DNA of 64,000 bases, taken from Brienomyrus brachyistius. Its lineage: Eukaryota > Chordata > Actinopteri > Osteoglossiformes > Mormyridae. Position numbers and translations under genes: made by a program. The notes under the pieces were generated by a model. The model saw only the letters and a program-made list of their open reading frames with translations. It did no database searches and was not told the DNA's origin. Positions 57,017 through 64,000 of this stretch are shown here, in pieces (position 1 is the first letter of the stretch; every line of letters begins with the position of its first letter). The stretch spans positions 21,313,349 to 21,377,348 of the forward strand of contig NC_064551.1 in NCBI RefSeq assembly GCF_023856365.1. The letters run 5' to 3'.

Positions 57017-58667
57017 CTGTAAAAACAGAGAGAGAGAGACATGAGTATATGTGCTTTTTTCTACCTGATATAGGCCTGTATAGTATATATCACAAAACAC
57101 TGTAGCACTGGTGTAAAATTATATGCACATTCACATACCTTCATGTGGTTGTAGTCTGTTATCGTGTTGGGTTTCCTCTTTTTGTCGTCCCCGATCGCCA
57201 CGTCTTTGTGCAAGGAACTCATAAGACACACAGTTTTCTTTTTTTTCGGTGAGTAGATCGTCAAGGAGACACTGCCACTTCTTAACACCGACGTGGAGAA
57301 TTCCTCTCGCTCTGCAGTGTCCTTCGCGGACGGAGGAAGTTCACGGCGGACTTTATTCACCGTGCCCAGTACCGTCGTGTTGCGCTGAAGCAATCTCTTT
57401 GACAGTGACAGTGAGGTGAAGAAATTGTCCGTCGTGACATTTCTCCCCTCGTCCAGAAATGGCTCCATCAGGTTCATGACCACGTTCTCTGCCAGCCTCT
57501 CCCCCTTCTGACGATTGGGGTCCTTTCCCAAGTAAGGGAACGCGTTGCAGACGTATTTGGTCTCCAAATCCGTCGCTATCCAGAACTTAATCCCAAATTT
57601 GTCCGGCTTGGATGAGATATACTGCGTGAATGGACAACGAACCTTGGTCGGAAACAGCTGCTCGTCTATGGTCATGTGTTCTCCTGGAGTGAAACTCTCA
57701 ACACAGTTCTTGGTGAAGCGTTTCCAGATGCCGGAGATCAAAGCGAATCTGTCTGTTTTCAGCCGTTCTGCCTGCGTGTCCTTGTTATCAAATCGAAGGT
57801 GTTGCATAATTGAAATGAATCTACCTCGGGACATTGTCTCTTTGATTATTGGCACCAGGAAGTTTTCCGACCAGCAATCCACAAAGGCACCAACGGGACA
57901 CATGACTGCTCTCACAAACAGAATAGAAATGAATGCCATCAGTTCATCAATTGTCAGCTGCCAGTCCGGCTCTGTTTTGTGGGCATGTTGGATCGTAGAC
58001 TTTCTGATGGTCTGCAGCATTACCATGTCTACCAAGCAGAGGAAGCTTTGGAGCACGCTTGTAATTTTACGCTGTCGGAAGATAAACAAGTAGAGTGGTA
58101 AATTTACACGATCCCCACTCTAAATGGGTTCATATAATACATGGGTTTATATACACTGAACAAAAATATAAACGCAACACTTTCGGTTTTGCTCCCATTT
58201 TGCAAAGATCTGAAACATGTTCTACATACACAAAGACCCATTACTCTCAAATATTGTTCACAAATCTGTCTAAATCTGATAGTGAGCACTTCTCCTTTGC
58301 TGAGAACCCATCCCACCTCACAGGTGTGGCATATCAAGGTGAACAATATTTGAGAGTAATGGGTCTTTGTGTATGTAGAAAATGTTTCAGATCTTTGCAA
58401 AATGGGAGCAAAACCGAAAGTGTTGCGTTTATATTTTTGTTCAGTGTAAATATCACATGTACTATGGCGATGACAAACCTTAGCAGACTCAGTGGGTCCA
58501 GTGTGCGCACTGAAGAGCGAGCGACGTGCCGATGCACTGGCCGTTCCACTTCCAATGGCCTCCTCTACCCACACAGTGCCGTCTTTTGCCGTCTGGCTCT
58601 GATAGAGCTTCCTGGTACCACGCAGCTTCTTTGGTGGAGGCATGTTAGGTTTTTGTTCCATCTCCAT
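56612..58667 (-). CDS. piggyBac transposase (PGBD4-like), three exons
   Basis: Joined exons 58,667-58,479, 58,071-57,139 and 57,016-56,612 give about 508 residues plus stop. Introns are 407 and 122 bases, both phase 0, with AAG/GTTTGT, CCGACAG, AAG/GTATGT and TTTTACAG borders. The enzyme cuts and pastes at TTAA. Catalytic aspartates are present: HMTIDEQLF (about 199), NVTTDNFFTS (about 278) and CGVDVLDQMAR (about 378, with the extra conserved Asp at 381). RRWPVAVFYNMLDLAAVNAY follows, then a C-terminal Cys-rich zinc-binding domain (CAKCHKYTCPKCRDDGYWVC). No stop or frameshift is seen, so the protein may be functional. The N-terminus is uncertain: I used Met at 58,667, but an acceptor-like CTCAG at 58,725 could bring in coding sequence from an upstream exon. 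Family members are usually nearer 580 residues. Confidence 0.88.
57139..58071 (-). CDS. piggyBac transposase exon 2 (catalytic core)
   Basis: 311 residues from RKITSVLQSFLCLVDM to ITDYNHMK, including the first two catalytic Asp and the KPDKFGIKFWIATD and FPYLGKDPNR motifs of the family. Confidence 0.92.
58154..58446. mobile_element. 293-bp MITE with TA duplication, inside the transposase intron
   Basis: Inverted repeats of about 108 bp start CACTGAACAAAAATATAAAC and end with its exact complement; arms differ at only a couple of positions. TA flanks both ends (58,152-58,153 and 58,447-58,448), fitting a Tc1/mariner-type target. I recognise this end sequence as common in fish DNA. The element makes up most of the 407-base first intron. 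Confidence 0.92.
58479..58667 (-). CDS. piggyBac transposase exon 1 (start uncertain)
   Basis: Residues 1-63 (MEMEQKPNMPPPKKLRGTRK and on to GPTESAK). Lys-rich stretch could act as a nuclear signal. The same frame stays open upstream through the inverted repeat, so the start is not fixed. Confidence 0.6.
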
Positions 58668-58778
58668 TTTGGAATCTTCCAATGAGGCATCAGTGAGCTG
58701 CTGGGCTTTGTGGAAGAGTAACTGCTGAGACAAAAGGCAGAAAGATGAAGAGATGAACCTGGAACTGAGGGCCTGAAT

Positions 58779-58783
<5 letters not shown>

Positions 58784-58845
<62 letters not shown>
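58784..58845. repeat. (AT)n(CA)n microsatellite in the piggyBac right arm
   Basis: About 24 AT units then 6 AC units. The left arm has poly-A at the corresponding place. Confidence 0.95.
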
Positions 58846-59198
58846 TGTACAATTTTAACTATTTTTACATGAACAGCCAGAGGAGAGAACATGGGTATTT
58901 TTGGCCAGAAAATAAAAAGCTCAGTGGTTCTAGTGTTAAATTCACCTAATTGCATGTGTTTGGATTGCAGGCATAAACTGGAGTACCTGCAGGAGACTAT
59001 TTAAACATCACGCGCTTAGAATAAGCTGCCAACCTTCGAGGTACAAGGTCATTATGATACTGTATTTATCAAATATTAAACATAAGAAAAATTATATTTG
59101 AATTACGTTACTAATCCCAGAGAAATTCCTGAATACATTTGCCATATTTTGAGCTGTTCTTTAATACCAATTATTTAGGCTGTAGGGAACCATTTAGG

Positions 59199-59538
59199 TG
59201 GGGTGGCATGGTGGTGCAGTGGTTAGCACTGTTGCCTCACACCTCTGGGACCCAGGTTCGCGTCTCCGTCTCGGTTACATGTGTGTGGAGTTTGCATGTT
59301 CTCCCCATGTCATCGTGGGGTTTCCTCCTGGTACTCCGGTTTCCCCCCACAGTCCAAAGACATGCTGAGGCTAATTGAAGTTGCTAAATTGCCCGTAGGT
59401 GTGCATGTGTGAGTGAATGGTGTGTGAGTGTACCCTGCAAAGGACTGGCCCCCCATCCTGGGTTGTTCCCTGCCAATAGCTTCTGGGATAGGCTCTGGAC
59501 CCCCTGCGACCCAGTAGGATAAGCGGTTTGGAAAATGG
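59199..59538 (+). mobile_element. tRNA-derived SINE, full length
   Basis: Same family as 40,221 but on the plus strand: head GCATGGTGGTGCAGTGGTTA (A box), CCCAGGTTCGCGTCTCC (B box), tail GGAAAATGGAT. A 7-bp duplication ATTTAGG flanks it (59,192-59,198 and 59,539-59,545). Confidence 0.87.
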
Positions 59539-60203
59539 ATTTAGGCAATGTAATGTTCCATTAAAGCTTTTAATTAGTTTTCTTACAAAGTGGTAAACTG
59601 AACTGACTGTTGTCCTGTAATAAAACTGCTATTAGTATTTGAAAAGATAGATCTGCAGACTCCTTGATTTATTAAGTAGTTCGGCGTGGTTACTTACTAG
59701 GGTGGGGACTTGTGGGCTATTGGTCAAAAGGATTTTTAAAAACTGAAATTATGTAGCAGTCAGCATGGTTTCCTGGGAAGTGGGCATTGATCCCCATGAT
59801 TTACACTTTCTTATCTAACACAGTTTGCATGGCATGTGAGTGTAAATGCTTACATCTGGTATTATGTATGAAGTATGCAAATGTCTGTTGCATTTAGCAG
59901 TTGTATAATAATGTCACTTATACTTAGCTCAGTGTGAAGCATTCACAATATGTAAATATTTAAAATGCTAATAAAAATAACTACGTATTTCAAAACATCT
60001 TCTAATATGCAAATATGTCATTTTACAATTGATATGAAGAGAGGAAACCTGATTATCCATTGACTTCATTGTTTCCCCAATCATTAAGCTACAAGTGCAG
60101 CTTCAGCTGAATGCCAGTCTGTGGGTGTGGTCAGCCTGCTCTCTGGCATGTTTATGTTGCTAGAGCAAAGAGGTGGTAATATCTTTCTTCATTTTCTCCT
60201 GTA

Positions 60204-60716
60204 AGACCCCACCTAGAATATTGTGTGCAGGTTTGGTCACCTTACCTTAAAAAGGACATTGCTGCCATAGAAAAGGTTCAACGTAGGGCTACAAGAATGA
60301 TTCCTGGTCTCAGAGGAATGTCTTATGAGGAGAGGTTAGCTCAGGTTAATTTGTTTGACCTCGAGCAAAGGAGATTAAGGGGGAACATGATCCAGGTATA
60401 TAAGATTCTAACAGGTCTATTCAACCAAATAGGAACGTCACTATTAGTTTGAATACAACAACTTATGGCCACAGGTGGAAATTAGAGGGAGAACATTTTA
60501 AACTGGATTTGAGAAAGCAGCTCTTTACACAGCTTGTAGTTGGAGTATGGAATAGTCTTCCTGTTAGTGTAGTGCAAGCTAAAACCTTGGGTTCCTTTAA
60601 CTCAGAGCTAGATAAAATTTGAACAACTCTGAGCTATTAGTTGAATTCTCCTCAAACGAGCTTGATGGGCCAAATGGCCTCCTCTTGTTAGTAAATTAAT
60701 TATGTTCTTATGTTGA
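60204..60716 (+). mobile_element. CR1/L2-like LINE, 5'-truncated 3' end
   Basis: Translates to the end of a LINE reverse transcriptase ORF: RPHLEYCVQVWSPYLKKDI, IEKVQRRATRMIPGLRGMSY, ERLAQVNLFDLEQRRLRGNM, and after a frame change RKQLFTQLVVGVWNSLPVS. It ends with the family-typical GATGGGCCAAATGGCCTCCT and a TTATGTTCTTATG tail. A stop after the LFNQIG segment shows it is dead. Confidence 0.88.
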
Positions 60717-60994
60717 TACTGTCACAGTAATAGCCCCTTCCATCCACTTTCCTGATCAATATGGAGTCATTCATATTCATTAGCTCGACTTTTTTTCCTG
60801 AAAGAAACCATTTCCACAGACCACAAGTTCTGCCAAGAAGTGAGGTGTCTCATCTCGCATAGATTTACTACAATTCCTAAATCAGGTAATTGGGTTTTCA
60901 AAAGTGAGAGATATTAGTCTCACTGTTTATATTTTAAGGGTACAAAAATAAATAAAACAAACTGGTGAAAAGAGATCCATATTCTTTTGAAGAA

Positions 60995-61145
60995 AACGGT
61001 GTTTTACAAGCCTTCTTGCTTGCAACCGGAATCGGTGCAGACGTAAAACAATTTGCAGCCCAAACTGACTTCTGTGACTGGCAGTGATTTCACCCTTAGG
61101 CCCCTGGGCAAAGCCCTTAATCCCCATCGCCCCAGGGGCTGGCTG
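60995..61145. repeat. SINE fragment
   Basis: Shares CTGGGCAAAGCCCTTAATCC and CGCCCCAGGGGCTG with the core of the SINE at 16,777. Confidence 0.5.
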
Positions 61146-61450
61146 TTCCTACTCTATAAACTACACTTGTTCATCACTTTGCATTGTAAATTGTAACTTG
61201 ATACACCTTTACCAAAGTCAACCATAAAATACTTATGGTTAACTGGCTCTAAATACTGATTATCTTCCATTTTTCAGCAGGCTGGTAAGCAGGGCAGTAC
61301 TACTGCTAAACTAAATCCAAGATGCTGTTAGTCTTCTTTAAGTTTGGCTGAATAATTAGACTAGAGATGAACATGTTTATGCTGTCAGTGTATCGTTTCC
61401 AGGCCAAAGGTATGCAGTTACACTTGCGGCCGCATGCAGACACCCTGATG

Positions 61451-61574
61451 CTACAGGGGCATTCGATTGCCTTCCACACTGATCGTGACGGCGCCCTGAA
61501 TTTTTGAGTTTTCTTTGCTCTGCAAAGTGATGCTTGTGCTTCTCAAATCTGTTTATCCCCTTTCTGAAGCCCAT
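61451..61574 (-). CDS. iws1: IWS1-like last exon, frameshifted
   Basis: Starts after a TCTAGTAG acceptor region: GFRKGINRFEKHKHHFAEQR in one frame, then VTISVEGNRMPL and TAG in the next frame. Human ends VKISIEGNKMPL. The shift maps to an AAAAA run after AGAAAACTC. Without correction the frame runs on to 61,377. Confidence 0.75.
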
Positions 61575-63696
61575 CTACTAGAACCAGCCAGACCTCAGCT
61601 GCACCCTCATAACACAAAGAGGTAGCTTACCAGCAGCAGTGACCATCACAGAAACATAATGCACCTTCTTTAAACTTAATATGCTCCAGAATTTTTATTA
61701 GGGGGAAAAACAGCATGAATATACCCAACTGTGCCCCCCATTTGGTGATCTGGAAACTTACCCGATTAGGTTTTACATCCATATTCCAATTTGGCCAAAC
61801 TCCTAATTGACTCTTCTCTTCTTCCAAGTCTTCTTCTTTGAAGCCCTACAAAAAAGTGCCACCATAAGGTTGGATTTACCACCAGACGGAAAGTTCTGCT
61901 TATGGCTTTGGTCCTTGCCCTTTAAGTAGTGTGTACACATTCTCCCCTTTCCTTTGTGTCCTTACTCCACCAACTGACATACAGGCATTTGCTTGCTCAC
62001 AGTGTGCACTGTGTAATGGACCAGTATTGCGTCCAGGGTGTACAATGCCCCTAACTACACCTAACTACAACCTGTCCTGGATGAGAGGTTCTAACAGGTT
62101 GATGGATATAAAACAATTGAGCACAAATACCATAAACTCTTCTTCCTCCTCATCCCCAGAGTCTCCAAAGATATCTGCAATCATCTTCCTGTGAGAATGC
62201 AAAATCCAATGTGTGGTTGGACTTGATAGAAAAATGCACTGGTTTATACACAAGCCAACCCATCTATACCTGCTAAACAACAACAACAACAACAACTAAA
62301 AGACCACAATTCTGTGAGATCTTTAGTTTATATATATATTTTTCCTTTTAAACACTATCCAGCTACAAAATTATAAAGTTGTAATTGCTATAAAATGAAT
62401 CACACAAGACAAACACTGACTTACTCTTCCTCATCAACCGAGTCACTGTCAGAGCCAAACAAGTTTTTCTGGACTTTTTTTCCAAATTTAGTTCTTTTTC
62501 CATCTTCCTCTTCCTCACTATCAGATCCCAGCTCCTGTAGTTTGGCTGCCATAGATTTTTCAGAAGACTGCAAACCTCCATCACAGGCTGAGATTTCACC
62601 ATCCAACAACAGGCTTTCCTTCTCCACTATAACACAAAAAAACCCCAAAGAGCAAGAGTTTACACCAAATCTTGAGGAAAAAAAACACTAATCTTTGTAG
62701 GTGAAAAGCAAAATAGGCTATTCCTTGCATGCCAGCAAACTCACCTGGCTTCTTCTCATGCTCTTCATCCTCGCTGTCAGAAAGAACAGCTTTCTTTCTT
62801 TTCACTAAAAAGAAAATAAGGCACTGAACGTGACCCAGTACGTGAACATTGGGATTGTAAGATTTGTGTTACATTTAACATATATTTATAGACAGTGATT
62901 TTTAAAGCACCTCGCAGGACATTCATATTGAAGATTAGAATGACTGTCACATACCACGGTAAAACTAAGGTGTGCTACTGTGTAAAGTTAACTAATTGTT
63001 TTTTACTTTTAATTTGTGGCTGACTAAAATACCTTTTATATCCATTTTGCTTTATAGTTTTAAATCTTCTACAAGCAAAAATTTTACAAAAAGGGGGTAT
63101 ACTTACAGCCACATGAGTAACTGAAATGTCTTACAAAATGCTTAACTTAATATAAAGTCATCCATTGTAACAATAAGCACAGACAGACTACAGACAGTCT
63201 AACTACCTGGTATGTCTTTCCTGTCATCACGTTCTTCTGACGGCTCCAGCTCGTTACCCTCCTTTCGGTTCCCCCCTGTAGGCTCCTTCACAGTTTCATC
63301 GTCCTCACTGTCGGACTCTATGCTGGCCTTACGTTTCCCTTTGCTCCTCCCGACCACCCTGTCATCTGTTCCAATCCCAATATTCTGTTTTCTGGCCTCA
63401 GTTTCAGAGTCAGCGTCCCCAGACTGGCCTCTCTGGGCTGACATTTGCTCCTCAGTATCACTGTCATTAATACGCTGCTTTGGTTCATCATGTTCAGAGC
63501 TCCCACTTCTTCTCAGGAGGTCCAGCTCATTTCTGTCACTGGCAGTAGGTCTGGAGACACCCTGTTCCAAGTGACTGTCATGTAGACCATTCTCAGAGTC
63601 GCTGTCGGCCTGCCCGAGATCATATTCGTTTTGCATAATGTGCTCATCATTAGATTGGTTATCATGGGCTTCACCTTCTGCCTCACAATCTTCATC
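61451..63696 (-). CDS. iws1: IWS1-like gene, 3' part, TND domain missing (possible pseudogene)
   Basis: IWS1 is a nuclear factor that binds SPT6 and couples Pol II elongation to chromatin and mRNA export. Six exons match it in order: an acidic, Ser/Asp/Glu-repeat region, KRKKAVLSDSEDEE, NLFGSDSDS, MIADIFGDSGDEEEEEF, GFKEEDLEEEK, then the extreme C-terminus (PNWNMDV, KGINRFEKH, VEGNRMPL before TAG). Splice sites are GT-AG and phases agree. Two things are abnormal. First, exon 61,762-61,845 joins the EEDLEEEK segment straight to the WN-motif near the C-terminus, skipping the roughly 250 residues with the TFIIS-N-like (TND) domain. Second, the last exon needs one base removed from an A-run to reach the IWS1 ending. 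Upstream exon(s) lie beyond the window. It may be a rearranged partial duplicate, a pseudogene or an assembly collapse. Confidence 0.82.
61762..61845 (-). CDS. iws1: IWS1-like fusion exon (deletion junction)
   Basis: 28 codons: GFKEEDLEEEK (upstream of the TND domain in IWS1) then SQLGVWPNWNMDVKPNR (matching the VRPKWNVEMESSR segment after the TND domain). Donor is GTAAGT. No room for an intron inside. Confidence 0.8.
62131..62188 (-). CDS. iws1: IWS1-like exon with MIADIFGDSGDEEEEEF
   Basis: 19 full codons, nearly identical to human LIADIFGESGDEEEEEF, the region bearing the SPT6-side acidic motif. Confidence 0.88.
62425..62626 (-). CDS. iws1: IWS1-like exon with NLFGSDSDS
   Basis: About 67 codons from VEKESLLLDGE to FGSDSDSVDEE. 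Human has DLFGSDSESGNEEE. Donor is GTAAGT; phases match both neighbours. Confidence 0.87.
62745..62804 (-). CDS. iws1: IWS1-like exon with KRKKAVLSDSEDEE
   Basis: About 20 codons (VKRKKAVLSDSEDEEHEKKP). Human IWS1 has RKAAVLSDSEDEE at the matching place. Donor is GTGAGT. Confidence 0.87.
63207..63696 (-). CDS. iws1: IWS1-like acidic repeat exon
   Basis: 163 codons, acceptor GCACAG and donor GTAGTT. Rich in Asp, Glu, Ser and Asn with SDSEN-, SDTEE- and ESDSEDDE-type repeats (casein kinase 2 site style), and basic SKGKRKAS. Ends at phase 1. Confidence 0.85.
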
Positions 63697-63868
63697 CTGT
63701 GCATTGAAGGGGTAAAAGTTTACATTGTTTAACATAAAAGTCATATACCGACTAAGGTATTTCTAAGCTAATTCAGGATGTTAAAATTGTCTGATTCCAA
63801 TTAACTTTATCGGAACACAAACTGGGAAAGTTTGCAGAACGTATATACATCTATTAAGTAAGGAATAA

Positions 63869-64000
63869 TTGACGACGGGCCGTTGAATTATTAGAAAATA
63901 ATGCACACCCGAGGTGGTAATGCGGCCACGACGCGAAGCGTAGTGGCCGTTACACCTCGGGTGTGCATTATTTTCTAATAATTCAACGGTCCGGAGTCAA
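63869..64000. mobile_element. Foldback (palindromic) repeat, cut by the window end
   Basis: Two arms of about 63 bp, nearly perfect complements (left includes GAAAATAATGCACACCCGAG, right its complement), separated by only a few bases. A common style of fish MITE. The right end coincides with the window edge, so full length and target site cannot be seen. Confidence 0.85.

Larger units (their letters stand above)
56454..58935 (-). mobile_element. piggyBac-family DNA transposon
   Basis: The transposase gene lies between extended inverted repeats. The right arm (58,725-58,893) and the left arm (56,454-56,580) match through GTTCTCTCCTCTGGCTGTTC, and again through CCTCAGTTCCAGG(C/T)TCATC and CTTTCTGCC. 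The right outer end reads, on the minus strand, TTAA/CACTAGAACCACTGAGC, with TTAA at 58,936-58,939, the expected piggyBac target. On the left the sequence diverges outside 56,454 and I see no matching CACTAGAACC or TTAA border, so that terminus looks deleted or replaced. The right arm contains an (AT)n expansion where the left has poly-A. Confidence 0.88.
58936..61450. other. Repeat-rich spacer between piggyBac and the IWS1-like gene
   Basis: Contains a SINE (59,199-59,538), AT-rich unique sequence, a LINE 3' end (60,204-60,716) and a SINE fragment (about 60,995-61,145). No other gene recognised. Confidence 0.75.

Noticed and set aside
57545..58093. 182-codon plus-strand open frame
   Set aside because: Antisense of the piggyBac transposase catalytic exon.
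58104..58955. 283-codon minus-strand frame as one continuous protein
   Set aside because: It passes through the inverted repeat, an (AT)n tract and the MITE. Only the part 58,479-58,667 fits transposase exon 1, ending at a good donor.
59199..59280. tRNA gene candidate in the SINE head
   Set aside because: A- and B-box-like motifs are present but the cloverleaf is not intact, and the same head recurs in dispersed copies with target duplications.

Overview
The window is nuclear DNA of a vertebrate, almost certainly a ray-finned fish. It has multi-exon genes with GT-AG introns, large introns full of (CA)n and tetranucleotide repeats, tRNA-derived SINEs, CR1/L2-type LINE tails, hAT and TA-target MITEs, a piggyBac element and a solo LTR. 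The species cannot be named from the sequence alone.

Layout. (1) 1-8.8 kb: no convincing gene; distal 3' flank of the next gene, with degenerate SINEs, microsatellites and long poly-G runs. (2) 8,774-42,811, minus strand: a complete MTHFD1L gene (mitochondrial monofunctional C1-tetrahydrofolate synthase). I resolve 27 coding exons with matching splice phases, giving a 961-residue protein with an Arg-rich presequence, a degenerate dehydrogenase/cyclohydrolase domain and an intact 10-formyl-THF synthetase domain. (3) 42.8-48.8 kb: intergenic, with several SINE copies and a solo LTR with target duplication. (4) 48,820-49,698 and 52,895-53,764, plus strand: two tandem syntaxin-11-like genes, each with an intronless coding region. 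The first has lost the SNARE zero-layer glutamine. (5) 55.6-56.0 kb: an array with 15 ACTAGT motifs. (6) about 56.45-58.94 kb, minus strand: a piggyBac element whose three-exon transposase looks intact. A TA-flanked MITE sits inside one of its introns. (7) 59.2-60.7 kb: a SINE and a CR1/L2-like LINE 3' end. (8) 61,451-63,696, minus strand: exons of an IWS1-like gene whose upstream exon(s) lie beyond the window. It keeps the acidic N-terminal region and the extreme C-terminus, but the TFIIS-N-like (TND) domain is missing and the last exon carries a frameshift. (9) 63,869-64,000: a near-perfect foldback repeat running off the window edge.

The genes do not form a functional unit. MTHFD1L acts in mitochondrial one-carbon metabolism, syntaxin-11 in membrane fusion, and IWS1 in transcription elongation. 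MTHFD1L and STX11 are both on human 6q, so their proximity is consistent with conserved synteny. The IWS1-like piece looks like a local rearrangement or partial duplicate. The most unusual observations are the Gln-to-His zero layer in the first syntaxin, the TND-less IWS1-like gene, the piggyBac element with one clear terminus and a MITE in its intron, and a triplicated 5' splice site in MTHFD1L.
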